From: Pseudomonas asgharzadehiana | GTDB taxonomy: Bacteria > Pseudomonadota > Gammaproteobacteria > Pseudomonadales > Pseudomonadaceae | Assembly (NCBI RefSeq): GCF_019139815.1 | Contig: NZ_CP077079.1 | Coordinates: forward strand, 2,666,001 to 2,730,000 | Length of the DNA: 64,000 nt | Direction: 5' to 3' | Shown: in pieces, positions 26,773 through 35,079 of the stretch | Position numbering within the stretch: the first letter of the stretch is position 1 | Layout: each line of letters opens with the position of its first letter | Program-made: the position numbers and the translations under genes | The notes under the pieces: model-generated | Databases searched by the model: none | Told to the model about the DNA's origin: nothing | Seen by the model: the letters and a program-made list of their open reading frames with translations, nothing else

Positions 26773-27765
26773 ATGCGTTTAGTGCAGTTCGAACTCAATA
26801 ATGGCCAGCGTCGTGTCGGCGTCGTAGACGGCAGCCAATTGCGCGAAGTGCTGGGTGCGCAAAGCGTGCGTGAACTGGCGCTGGCCGCCATCGAAGCGGG
26901 CATCAAGCTGCAACAGCAGGTCGAAAGCCTCGGGTTGGGCGCCAGCCATGACTACGCAGCCTTGCTGGCCGAGCAGAAAATTCTGCCGCCGCTGGACCAT
27001 CCGGACCCCGCTCATATGCTGATCAGCGGCACCGGCCTCACCCATCTGGGCAGTGCCTCGGCGCGGGACAAGATGCACCAGCAGGCCGGCGACGACAGCG
27101 CCATGACCGACACCATGCGCATCTTCAAATGGGGCGTGGAGGGTGGCAAACCCGCCGCCGGCCAGGCCGGTGTGCAACCGGAGTGGTTCTACAAGGGCGA
27201 CGGCAGCATCGTCGTGCGTCCCGGCCAGGCGTTCCCGGTGCCGCCATTTGCCGAAGACGCCGGTGAAGAGCCGGAGATCGGCGGCCTCTATGTGATCGGT
27301 CACGACGCCAAGCCCTATCGCCTGGGCTTTGCGGTGGGCAACGAGTTTTCCGACCACGTGATGGAGCGCAAGAACTACTTGTACCTGGCTCATTCCAAAC
27401 TGCGCAGTTGCAGCTATGGTCCGGAACTGCGCGTGGGCGAACTGCCGTCGCACCTGGCCGGCACCAGCCGTATCCTGCGCAACGGCGAGGAAATCTGGCG
27501 GAACGAATTCCTCAGCGGCGAGGCCAATATGTGCCACAGCCTGGAAAATCTCGAATACCACCACTTCAAATACAGCCAGTTCCTCAAGCCGGGCGATGTG
27601 CACATCCACTTTTTCGGCACCGCCACGCTGTCATTTGCCGACGGTATACGTACCCAGCCGGGCGACGTGTTCGAGATCAGCCAGGCCGAGTTCGGCGCGC
27701 CGCTGGTCAACAGTGTCGGCAGCGTTGATGCGGCATTCGAACCCGGCAACGTCATCACCCTTTAA
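26773..27765 (+). CDS. FAH-superfamily 2-keto-3-deoxy-pentonate dehydratase (AraD1/XylX-like)
   Basis: A 330-residue protein of the fumarylacetoacetate hydrolase fold. It should dehydrate 2-keto-3-deoxy-L-arabinonate to alpha-ketoglutarate semialdehyde. This role is known for the related Caulobacter XylX, and this gene occupies the right place between the pentonate dehydratase and the semialdehyde dehydrogenase. The C-terminal FAH region includes GLYVIGHDAKPYRLGFAVG and NEFSDHVMERKNYLYLAHSK. Many pseudomonads instead use a DHDPS-fold enzyme, and none is present here. ATG 26773 follows TGGAGA; an earlier start inside the MFS gene is rejected. Confidence 0.85.
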   Translation: MRLVQFELNNGQRRVGVVDGSQLREVLGAQSVRELALAAIEAGIKLQQQVESLGLGASHDYAALLAEQKILPPLDHPDPAHMLISGTGLTHLGSASARDKMHQQAGDDSAMTDTMRIFKWGVEGGKPAAGQAGVQPEWFYKGDGSIVVRPGQAFPVPPFAEDAGEEPEIGGLYVIGHDAKPYRLGFAVGNEFSDHVMERKNYLYLAHSKLRSCSYGPELRVGELPSHLAGTSRILRNGEEIWRNEFLSGEANMCHSLENLEYHHFKYSQFLKPGDVHIHFFGTATLSFADGIRTQPGDVFEISQAEFGAPLVNSVGSVDAAFEPGNVITL

Positions 27766-27776
27766 AGGAGACCACC

Positions 27777-29357
27777 ATGACCCAGTTCCTCGGCCACAAT
27801 TTCATCGGCGGCCAGCGCAGCGCCAACGGTAGCGTCAAGCTGCAAAGCGTCGATGCCACCACGGGCCAAGCCTTGCCCCAGGATTTCTACCAGGCCACCG
27901 CGCAGGAAGTCGACGCCGCCGCCCAGGCCGCCGCGCAGGCTTACCCGGCCTATCGCGCCCTGAGTGCCGCGCGCCGCGCGCAGTTCCTGGACGCCATCGC
28001 CGATGAGCTGGATGCGCTGAGCGACAATTTTGTCGAGCTGGTGTGCCGCGAGACCGCACTGCCGGCTGCGCGTATCAAAGGCGAGCGCGGGCGCACCAGC
28101 GGCCAGATGCGTTTGTTTGCCACGGTGCTGCGTCGCGGTGATTTCTACGGTGCGCGTATCGACAGGGCGCTGCCGGATCGTCAGCCACTGCCGCGCCCGG
28201 ACCTGCGCCAATACCGCATCGGCCTCGGCCCGGTCGCCGTGTTCGGGGCCAGCAACTTCCCCCTGGCGTTTTCCACCGCCGGCGGCGACACCGCCGCTGC
28301 GCTGGCGGCCGGTTGCCCGGTGGTGTTCAAGGCCCACAGCGGTCACATGGCCACGGCTGAGCAGGTCGCCAACGCGATCATTCGCGCAGCAGAAGCCACT
28401 GAGATGCCGGCCGGTGTGTTCAATATGATCTTCGGCGGCGGCGTCGGTGAGGCGCTGGTCAAGCACCCGGCGATCCAGGCAGTGGGCTTTACCGGTTCGC
28501 TCAAAGGCGGTCGTGCCCTGTGCGATATGGCGGCGGCACGCCCGCAGCCGATCCCGGTGTTTGCCGAGATGTCGAGCATCAACCCGGTGATCGTGTTGCC
28601 CCAGGCCCTGCACGCCCGCGCCGAAACCGTCGCCCGCGACCTGACCGCTTCGGTGGTGCAAGGCTGCGGTCAGTTCTGCACTAACCCAGGCCTGGTGATC
28701 GGCATCGCCTCGCCGGCATTCACCGCGTTCACCCAACAGGTGGCGCAACTGATTGGCGCGCAACCGGCGCAGACCATGCTCAACGCCGGCACCTTGAGCA
28801 GCTACGGCAAGGGCCTGGCAAAACTGCTGGCGCACCCTGGCATCCAGCACCTGGCGGGCAATGCCCAGTCCGGCAACCAGGCGCAGCCACAACTGTTCAA
28901 AGCCGATGTCAGCTTGCTGATCAACGGCGATGAGGCTCTGCAGGAAGAAGTGTTCGGCCCCACCACGGTGTTTGTCGAAGTGGCCGACCAGGCTCAACTG
29001 AGCGCCGCCTTGCACGGCCTGCACGGTCAGCTCACCGCGACGGTCATCGGCGAGCCGGCGGATTTTCAGCAGTTCGCCGAACTCACGCCGCTGCTGGAGC
29101 AGAAAGTCGGGCGCATCCTGCTCAACGGCTACCCGACCGGCGTCGAAGTGTGCGATTCGATGGTGCATGGCGGCCCGTACCCGGCGACGTCCGATGCCCG
29201 TGGCACCTCGGTCGGCACCTTGGCCATCGACCGGTTCCTGCGTCCGGTGTGCTTCCAGAATTACCCTGATAGCCTGCTGCCCGACGCGTTGAAAAACGCC
29301 AACCCGCTGCGTATCCAGCGCCTGGTGGACGGCACGCCATCGCGCGAGTCGCTGTAA
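27777..29357 (+). CDS. Alpha-ketoglutarate semialdehyde dehydrogenase
   Basis: A 526-residue aldehyde dehydrogenase that should oxidise alpha-ketoglutarate semialdehyde to alpha-ketoglutarate with NAD(P)+, the last step of the non-phosphorylating pentose pathway. The nucleotide-binding region reads VAVFGASNFPLAFS, the general-base Glu is in FAEMSSINPV, and the catalytic Cys lies in VVQGCGQFCTNPG. The length (about 525) and the FCTNPG motif are typical of the KGSA dehydrogenase branch rather than the 480-residue succinic semialdehyde enzymes. It starts 11 bases after the FAH-fold gene behind AAGGAG. Confidence 0.92.
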   Translation: MTQFLGHNFIGGQRSANGSVKLQSVDATTGQALPQDFYQATAQEVDAAAQAAAQAYPAYRALSAARRAQFLDAIADELDALSDNFVELVCRETALPAARIKGERGRTSGQMRLFATVLRRGDFYGARIDRALPDRQPLPRPDLRQYRIGLGPVAVFGASNFPLAFSTAGGDTAAALAAGCPVVFKAHSGHMATAEQVANAIIRAAEATEMPAGVFNMIFGGGVGEALVKHPAIQAVGFTGSLKGGRALCDMAAARPQPIPVFAEMSSINPVIVLPQALHARAETVARDLTASVVQGCGQFCTNPGLVIGIASPAFTAFTQQVAQLIGAQPAQTMLNAGTLSSYGKGLAKLLAHPGIQHLAGNAQSGNQAQPQLFKADVSLLINGDEALQEEVFGPTTVFVEVADQAQLSAALHGLHGQLTATVIGEPADFQQFAELTPLLEQKVGRILLNGYPTGVEVCDSMVHGGPYPATSDARGTSVGTLAIDRFLRPVCFQNYPDSLLPDALKNANPLRIQRLVDGTPSRESL

Positions 29358-29373
29358 GGAACCCGGAGGTTTC

Positions 29374-30237
29374 ATGTTGTGGAATGCGGTCACTGCACAC
29401 CGTGCACAGTTGGGCGAAGGGCCGTTCTGGGACGTGCCGACCCAGGCGCTGTATTGGGTCAATATCGCCGGTAAACAAGCGCTGCGCCTGATGGGCGGGC
29501 AATTGCGCATCTGGCAGTTGCCCGAGCATGTCTCGGCGTTTATCCCGTGTGAACGCGGCGATGCACTGGTGACCCTGAGCAGCGGCGTCTATCGGCTGGA
29601 CCTGGCGACCGAAGCCTTGACCCTGCTCTGCGTGGCCGACCCGCAACCGGGCAACCGTGGCAATGAAGCACGCTGCGATGCCCAGGGGCGCCTGTGGCTG
29701 GGCACCATGCAGAACAACATTGGCGAGGAGGGTGAAGACCTGCCGATTACCCGGCGCTCCGGCGGCCTGTTCCGTATCGATGCCGATGCGCGGGTCACGC
29801 CGTTGCTGCAAGGCCTGGGCATTCCCAACACCTTGCTGTGGAACGAGGAGGGCAGCCAGGTGCATTTCGGTGACAGCCTGGACGGCACGCTCTATCAGTA
29901 TTCGATCCACGCCGATGGCCAGCTCGCACCGCCACGGGTGTGGTTTGGGCCGCACACGCGCGGCGGCCCGGATGGCTCGGCCATGGACGCCGAGGGCTTT
30001 ATCTGGAACGCCCGCTGGGATGGCAGTTGCCTGCTGCGCCTGACGCCTGCGGGCGAGGTGGATCGCATCATCGAACTGCCGGTCAGCCGCCCCACCAGTT
30101 GCGTGTTCGGTGGGCCCAACCTCACCACCCTGTTTATCACCAGCGCGGCCAGCCCCTTGGCTCACCCCTTGGACGGTGCCGTGCTGGCCATTGATGTTGA
30201 TGTACCCGGCAAGCCTTGCCATCGCTTTGCCGGTTAA
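29374..30237 (+). CDS. SMP-30/gluconolactonase-family L-arabinolactonase
   Basis: A 287-residue six-bladed beta-propeller of the SMP-30/regucalcin family. It should hydrolyse L-arabino-gamma-lactone to L-arabinonate. Metal ligands are expected in the opening RAQLGEGPFWD (Glu), GIPNTLLWNEEG (Asn) and GGPDGSAMDAEGFIWNARW (Asp). There is no signal peptide, so it is cytoplasmic and works on the product of the aldose dehydrogenase. It is 16 bases after the semialdehyde dehydrogenase behind CGGAGG. Gluconolactonase is the family alternative. Confidence 0.88.
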   Translation: MLWNAVTAHRAQLGEGPFWDVPTQALYWVNIAGKQALRLMGGQLRIWQLPEHVSAFIPCERGDALVTLSSGVYRLDLATEALTLLCVADPQPGNRGNEARCDAQGRLWLGTMQNNIGEEGEDLPITRRSGGLFRIDADARVTPLLQGLGIPNTLLWNEEGSQVHFGDSLDGTLYQYSIHADGQLAPPRVWFGPHTRGGPDGSAMDAEGFIWNARWDGSCLLRLTPAGEVDRIIELPVSRPTSCVFGGPNLTTLFITSAASPLAHPLDGAVLAIDVDVPGKPCHRFAG

Positions 30238-30253
30238 CTCCAAAAACTCGAAA

Positions 30254-30264
30254 AACAACAACAA
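30254..30264 (+). promoter_or_regulatory. Candidate Hfq/Crc CA motif before araF
   Basis: AACAACAACAA, overlapping perfect AAnAAnAA matches, leads directly into GAGG for ATG 30277. This internal site could repress AraF separately from the catabolic enzymes. Confidence 0.6.
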
Positions 30265-30276
30265 GAGGTGTCGTTC

Positions 30277-31263
30277 ATGAAAAAGGCTCTACGCGTCCTT
30301 GCTGCCGCCGTTGCTTTAAGCAGCCTCAGCAGCCTCGCATCCGCTGAAGAAGTGAAGATCGGTTTCCTGGTCAAGCAGGCCGAGGAGCCGTGGTTCCAGA
30401 CCGAATGGGCCTTTGCCGAAAAAGCCGCTCAGGACAAGGGTTTCAAACTCATCAAAATCGCCGTGCCCGATGGCGAAAAAACCCTTTCGGCCATCGACAG
30501 CCTGGCCGCCAACGGCGCCAAGGGCTTCGTGATTTGCCCGCCGGACGTGTCCCTGGGCCCGGCCATCGTGGCCAAGGCCAAGCTCAACGACATGAAAGTG
30601 ATCGCCGTGGATGACCGCTTCGTCGATGCCAAGGGCAATTTCATGGAAGACGTGCCGTACCTGGGCATGGCCGCCTTCGAAGTGGGCCAGAAGCAGGGCG
30701 CCGCGATGGCCGCCGAAGCGAAAAAACGCGGGTGGGACTGGAAGGAGACCTATGCCGTGGTCAACACCTTCAATGAACTCGACACTGGCAAGAAGCGCAC
30801 CGACGGCTCGATCAAATCCCTGGAAGAGGCCGGCATTCCCAAGGACCACATCCTCACCGCCCCGCTGAAAACCCTCGACGTTCCCGGCAGCATGGACGCC
30901 ACCAACTCGGCCCTGGTCAAACTGCCCCGTGGCGCGAAAAACCTGATCATCGGCGGCATGAACGACAACACCGTGCTCGGTGGCGTGCGCGCCACTGAAA
31001 GCGCCGGTTTTGCCGCCGCCAACGTGATCGGCATCGGTATCAACGGCACCGACGCCATCGGCGAACTGAAGAAAGCCAACAGCGGCTTCTTCGGCTCGAT
31101 GCTGCCCAGCCCGCACATCGAAGGCTACAAAACCGCCGAGATGATGTACGAGTGGGTGACCAAAGGCACCGAGCCGCCTAAGTACACCGCCATGGACGAA
31201 GTGACCCTGATCACCCGCGAGAACTTCAAGGAAGAACTGACCAAAATCGGGCTGTGGAAATGA
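30277..31263 (+). CDS. araF: L-arabinose periplasmic binding protein AraF
   Basis: A 328-residue periplasmic binding protein with a signal peptide (about residues 1-23, cleaved near ASA-EE). The mature start KIGFLVKQAEEPWFQTEW and the stretches KIAVPDGEKTLSAIDSLAA and MKVIAVDDRFVDAKG closely resemble E. coli AraF, so arabinose specificity is well supported. ATG 30277 is chosen over a GTG three codons upstream because GAGG has proper spacing only for the ATG. It ends overlapping araG by four bases (ATGA). Confidence 0.95.
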   Translation: MKKALRVLAAAVALSSLSSLASAEEVKIGFLVKQAEEPWFQTEWAFAEKAAQDKGFKLIKIAVPDGEKTLSAIDSLAANGAKGFVICPPDVSLGPAIVAKAKLNDMKVIAVDDRFVDAKGNFMEDVPYLGMAAFEVGQKQGAAMAAEAKKRGWDWKETYAVVNTFNELDTGKKRTDGSIKSLEEAGIPKDHILTAPLKTLDVPGSMDATNSALVKLPRGAKNLIIGGMNDNTVLGGVRATESAGFAAANVIGIGINGTDAIGELKKANSGFFGSMLPSPHIEGYKTAEMMYEWVTKGTEPPKYTAMDEVTLITRENFKEELTKIGLWK

Positions 31264-32762
31264 CTGCTGCGGCCCTGCGGTTTGACGGTATCGGCAAAAC
31301 CTTTCCCGGCGTCAAGGCGCTGGACGGCATCTGTTTCACCGCCCACCCAGGGCAGGTGCACGCCTTGATGGGCGAGAACGGCGCCGGCAAATCGACGCTG
31401 CTGAAGATACTCGGCGGTGCCTACATTCCCAGCAGCGGCACGGTGCAGATCGGCGAGCAGACCATGGCCTTCAAATGCGCCGCCGACAGCATCGCCAGCG
31501 GCGTGGCGGTGATCCACCAGGAGTTGCACCTGGTGCCGGAAATGAGCGTGGCCGAGAACCTGTTCCTGGGGCATTTGCCGACGCGTTTGGGCGTGGTCAA
31601 CCGCGGCCAGCTGCGTAAGCAGGCGCTGGCCTGCCTCAAGGGCCTGGCCGATGAAATCGACCCGGACGAGAAGCTCGGGCGTTTGTCCCTCGGCCAGCGC
31701 CAGTTGGTGGAAATCGCCAAGGCGCTGTCCCGTGGCGCCCATGTGATTGCCTTCGATGAACCCACCAGCAGCCTCTCGGCGCGCGAGATCGACCGTTTGA
31801 TGGCGATCATCACGCGCCTGCGCGACGAGGGCAAAGTGGTGCTGTATGTGTCGCACCGCATGGAAGAAGTCTTCCGCATCTGCAACGCGGTGACGGTGTT
31901 CAAGGACGGCCGTTACGTGCGCACCTTCGATGACATGAGCACGCTGACCCACGACCAGTTGGTGACCTGCATGGTCGGTCGCGACATTCAGGACATCTAC
32001 GATTACCGCCCGCGCGAGCATGGCGAGGTAGCGCTCAAGGTCGACGGCTTGCTCGGTCCTGGCCTGCGTGAGCCGGTGAGTTTCGCGGTGCGCAAAGGCG
32101 AGATCCTTGGCCTGTTCGGGCTGGTGGGGGCAGGGCGCACCGAGCTGTTCCGCCTGCTCAGCGGCCTGGAACGCGCGAGTGCCGGCAGCCTGCAACTGTG
32201 CGGCGAAAAACTGCAGTTGCGCTCGCCCCGCGACGCCATTGCCGCCGGCGTATTGCTGTGCCCGGAAGACCGTAAAAAGGAAGGCATCATTCCGCTGTCG
32301 AGCGTGGCCGAGAACATCAACATCAGCGCGCGGGGCGCCCATTCCACCTTCGGCTGGCTGCTGCGCGACGGTTGGGAGAAGGGCAACGCCGAGCATCAAA
32401 TCAAGGCCATGAAGGTCAAGACCCCGAACGCCGCGCAGAAAATCATGTACCTCTCCGGCGGCAACCAGCAGAAGGCCATTCTCGGCCGCTGGCTGTCGAT
32501 GCCGATGAAAGTGCTGCTGCTCGACGAACCGACGCGGGGCATCGATATCGGCGCTAAGGCCGAGATCTACCAGATCATTCACAACCTCGCAGCCCAAGGC
32601 ATCGCGGTGATCGTGGTGTCCAGCGACCTGATGGAAGTCATGGGCATTTCCGACCGCATCCTGGTGCTGTGCGAAGGCGCCATGCGCGGCGAACAACTGC
32701 GCGCGCACGCCACTGAATCCAACCTGCTGCAGCTGGCCTTGCCGCGCCGCGTGACGAACTGA
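31260..32762 (+). CDS. araG: L-arabinose ABC transporter ATP-binding protein AraG
   Basis: A 500-residue double ABC ATPase. Domain 1 has Walker [10 protein letters not shown] near residue 38, signature [15 protein letters not shown] and Walker B VIAFDEPTSSL. Domain 2 has a degenerate Walker A ([10 protein letters not shown]) and signature [15 protein letters not shown]. It energises arabinose uptake with AraF and AraH. ATG 31260 overlaps the araF stop. The opposite strand carries a very long open frame, which I regard as a codon-bias artefact. Confidence 0.95.
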   Translation: MTAAALRFDGIGKTFPGVKALDGICFTAHPGQVHALMGENGAGKSTLLKILGGAYIPSSGTVQIGEQTMAFKCAADSIASGVAVIHQELHLVPEMSVAENLFLGHLPTRLGVVNRGQLRKQALACLKGLADEIDPDEKLGRLSLGQRQLVEIAKALSRGAHVIAFDEPTSSLSAREIDRLMAIITRLRDEGKVVLYVSHRMEEVFRICNAVTVFKDGRYVRTFDDMSTLTHDQLVTCMVGRDIQDIYDYRPREHGEVALKVDGLLGPGLREPVSFAVRKGEILGLFGLVGAGRTELFRLLSGLERASAGSLQLCGEKLQLRSPRDAIAAGVLLCPEDRKKEGIIPLSSVAENINISARGAHSTFGWLLRDGWEKGNAEHQIKAMKVKTPNAAQKIMYLSGGNQQKAILGRWLSMPMKVLLLDEPTRGIDIGAKAEIYQIIHNLAAQGIAVIVVSSDLMEVMGISDRILVLCEGAMRGEQLRAHATESNLLQLALPRRVTN

Positions 32763-32771
32763 GAGAAGACC

Positions 32772-33740
32772 ATGACCACTCAAAACAACGCGTTGCCAAC
32801 CGCACGCAAACCCCTGGATATGCGCGCGCTGCTCGACAACTGGGCGATGCTGCTGGCGGCGGTGGGCATTTTTGTGCTGTGCGCCTTGCTGATCGATAAC
32901 TTCCTTTCGCCGCTGAACATGCGCGGGCTGGGCCTGGCGGTGTCCACCGTGGGCATCGCGGCGTGCACCATGCTGTTTTGCCTGGCATCGGGGCATTTCG
33001 ACTTGTCGGTGGGCTCGGTGATCGCCTGCGCCGGCGTGGTCGCGGCCATTGTCATGCGCGATACCGACAGCGTCATGCTCGGCATCGGCGCGGCGCTGGG
33101 GATGGGCCTGATCGTCGGGTTGATCAACGGCATCGTCATTGCCAAGCTGCGGGTCAATGCGCTGATCACCACCCTGGCGACCATGCAGATCGTGCGCGGC
33201 CTGGCTTACATTTTTGCCGACGGCAAGGCAGTGGGCGTGTCCCAGGACCAGTTCTTCATCTTCGGCAACGGCCAGTTGTTCGGCGTGCCGGTGCCGATCC
33301 TGATCACCATCCTGTGCTTCCTGTTCTTCGGTTGGCTGCTCAACTACACGACCTACGGGCGCAACACCATGGCCATCGGCGGCAACCCGGAAGCAGCATT
33401 GCTGGCGGGGGTCAACGTTGATCGCACCAAGATCCTGATCTTTGCCGTGCACGGTCTGATCGGCGCGCTGGCCGGGGTGATCCTCGCGTCGCGCATGACC
33501 TCGGGCCAGCCGATGATCGGCCAGGGCTTCGAGCTGACGGTGATCTCGGCGTGCGTGCTGGGCGGTGTGTCGTTGAGCGGCGGGGTCGGTATGATCCGCC
33601 ATGTGATTGCCGGGGTACTGATCCTGGCGATCATCGAGAACGCGATGAACCTGAAGAACATCGACACGTTCTATCAGTACGTGATCCGTGGTTCGATCCT
33701 GTTGCTGGCGGTGGTCATCGACCGTATGAAACAACGCTGA
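32772..33740 (+). CDS. araH: L-arabinose ABC transporter permease AraH
   Basis: A 322-residue inner-membrane permease with about eight to ten hydrophobic segments. Family motifs include GHFDLSVGSVIACAGVVAA and NPEAALLAGVNVDRTKI. It forms the translocation path of AraFGH and is the last gene of the operon, starting nine bases after araG behind GAGAAG. A REP palindrome follows the stop. Confidence 0.95.
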   Translation: MTTQNNALPTARKPLDMRALLDNWAMLLAAVGIFVLCALLIDNFLSPLNMRGLGLAVSTVGIAACTMLFCLASGHFDLSVGSVIACAGVVAAIVMRDTDSVMLGIGAALGMGLIVGLINGIVIAKLRVNALITTLATMQIVRGLAYIFADGKAVGVSQDQFFIFGNGQLFGVPVPILITILCFLFFGWLLNYTTYGRNTMAIGGNPEAALLAGVNVDRTKILIFAVHGLIGALAGVILASRMTSGQPMIGQGFELTVISACVLGGVSLSGGVGMIRHVIAGVLILAIIENAMNLKNIDTFYQYVIRGSILLLAVVIDRMKQR

Positions 33741-33764
33741 TCAAAAGCCCTGTGAGGGGCAAAG

Positions 33765-33790
33765 GTGGGAGGGAGCAAGCCCCCTCCCAC
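33765..33790. repeat. REP palindrome between araH and galM
   Basis: GTGGGAGGG (33765-33773) and CCCTCCCAC (33782-33790) form a 9-bp stem of the same REP class as at 22684. It separates convergent araH and galM. A short AGTTTTA follows, so it may also work as a weak terminator on the plus strand. Confidence 0.7.
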
Positions 33791-33794
33791 AGTT

Positions 33795-34943
33795 TTACTC
33801 GGCGCTGAACTTGAAGACGGTGTTCTGGGTGTAGGTCTGCCCTGGGTTCAAGCGAGTTGATGCAAAGCTGGGCTGGTTAGGCGCATCCGGATAGTGCTGG
33901 GTCTCCAGCGTAAACCCACTCCAGTGCAGGTAAGTCTTGCCTGCTTTGCCCTTCACCGAACCATCGAGGAAGTTGCTGGTATAAAACTGCACCCCCGGTT
34001 CGCTGGTGTAGAGCTGCAAGCGCCGGCCGGACTCCGGGTCATGCACTTCGGCGGCCAGCTTTTTCACGTCGCCCTTGGTGTCCAGCGCCCAGTTGAAGTC
34101 AAACCCGCCTTGCTTCGGTTCGGCGAATTTGAGCTGCGGATGATCGTCCTTGATGTGCTGGCCGATCGGCGTGGGCTTGAGGAAATCCATCGGCGTGCCC
34201 TTGACGGGGGCGAGTTCGCCGGTAGGAATCAGCGTCGCATTGACCGGCGTGTAGTGGCTGGCATGCAAGGTGGCAACCTGTTTGAGGATGTCGCCATTGC
34301 CCGCGCCGGCCAGGTTGAAGTAGCTGTGGTTGGTCAGGTTGAGCACCGTGGGTTTGTCGGTGGTGGCCTTGTAGTCGATGTGCAGTTCGTTCTTGTCGTT
34401 GAGGCTGTAGGTGACCTCGGTTTTCAGGTTGCCGGGGAAGCCCATCTCACCGTCCTTGGACAAGTAGGTGAGGGTGACCCCAACCGAGTCCTTGCCCTTG
34501 ACCGGCTCGGCTTTCCATACATGCTTGTCGAAGCCCTGCGCGCCGCCATGCAATGCGTTGGGGCCGTCGTTGAGCGGCACCTGGAAGCGTTTGCCGTCGA
34601 GCTCAAAGGCGCCGCCAGCCAGGCGATTGCCGAAGCGCCCGATGGTCGCGCCGAAAAACGCCGTACCGGCCTGGTAGCCCTGTACGTCGTCGAAGCCGAG
34701 TACCACATCGTCGACCTTGCCGTGTTTGTCCGGCACCTTCAGCGACTGCAGTACGCCGCCGTAGGTGATGACGGTGGCTTGCATGCCATGGCTGTTGCGC
34801 AAGATGTACTGTTCGACGGGCGTGCCGTCGTTGGTTTTACCGAAAGGCTTGTGCTCGCTGCTGAGCCCTGCCGCCTGGGCGCCGCCGCTGGCGATCAGCA
34901 TGGACATGGCAAGGCCCGAGAGCAGGTATCGAGGGTGCTTCAT
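33795..34943 (-). CDS. galM: Periplasmic aldose 1-epimerase (mutarotase)
   Basis: A 382-residue galactose mutarotase-family enzyme that interconverts alpha and beta anomers of aldoses. A signal peptide (residues 1-24, LLSGLAMSMLIASGGAQA-A) places it in the periplasm, ahead of the importer, where anomer interconversion would help supply the form bound by AraF. The catalytic His lies in LTNHSYFNLAG and the catalytic Glu region is TSEPGVQFYTSNF. It is divergent from the aldose dehydrogenase, sharing an intergenic region with one GntR-type site. The start follows AAAGGAA and an AACAACAA motif. Confidence 0.9.
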   Translation of the reverse strand: MKHPRYLLSGLAMSMLIASGGAQAAGLSSEHKPFGKTNDGTPVEQYILRNSHGMQATVITYGGVLQSLKVPDKHGKVDDVVLGFDDVQGYQAGTAFFGATIGRFGNRLAGGAFELDGKRFQVPLNDGPNALHGGAQGFDKHVWKAEPVKGKDSVGVTLTYLSKDGEMGFPGNLKTEVTYSLNDKNELHIDYKATTDKPTVLNLTNHSYFNLAGAGNGDILKQVATLHASHYTPVNATLIPTGELAPVKGTPMDFLKPTPIGQHIKDDHPQLKFAEPKQGGFDFNWALDTKGDVKKLAAEVHDPESGRRLQLYTSEPGVQFYTSNFLDGSVKGKAGKTYLHWSGFTLETQHYPDAPNQPSFASTRLNPGQTYTQNTVFKFSAE

Positions 34944-34957
34944 GGTCGAACTTCCTT

Positions 34958-34965
34958 TTGTTGTT
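34958..34965 (-). promoter_or_regulatory. Candidate Hfq/Crc CA motif before galM
   Basis: The minus strand reads AACAACAA directly before AAGGAA, the Shine-Dalgarno of galM ATG 34943. Flanking A residues extend the match. Confidence 0.6.
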
Positions 34966-34975
34966 TTGAGTGGAA

Positions 34976-34986
34976 TAGTTCTACTA
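34976..34986. promoter_or_regulatory. GntR/FadR-type operator between galM and the aldose dehydrogenase
   Basis: TAGTTCTACTA fits TNGTNNNACNA exactly and differs from the site at 25331 by one base. It lies between the two divergent starts and could control both. Confidence 0.55.
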
Positions 34987-35079
34987 ATAGCGATATTTTG
35001 TCGGTGTGACAGCGAATTTATAGCCTTAAACGCCGATTTCGTAAAATAAAATAAGACTAATTGATCGAGGCACCGTTAT

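Noticed and set aside
31125..33734. An 869-codon minus-strand open frame opposite araG and araH
   Set aside because: It mirrors two well-recognised genes, has a low-complexity His/Gln/Arg-rich translation and no family resemblance. High GC with strong third-position bias creates such antisense frames.
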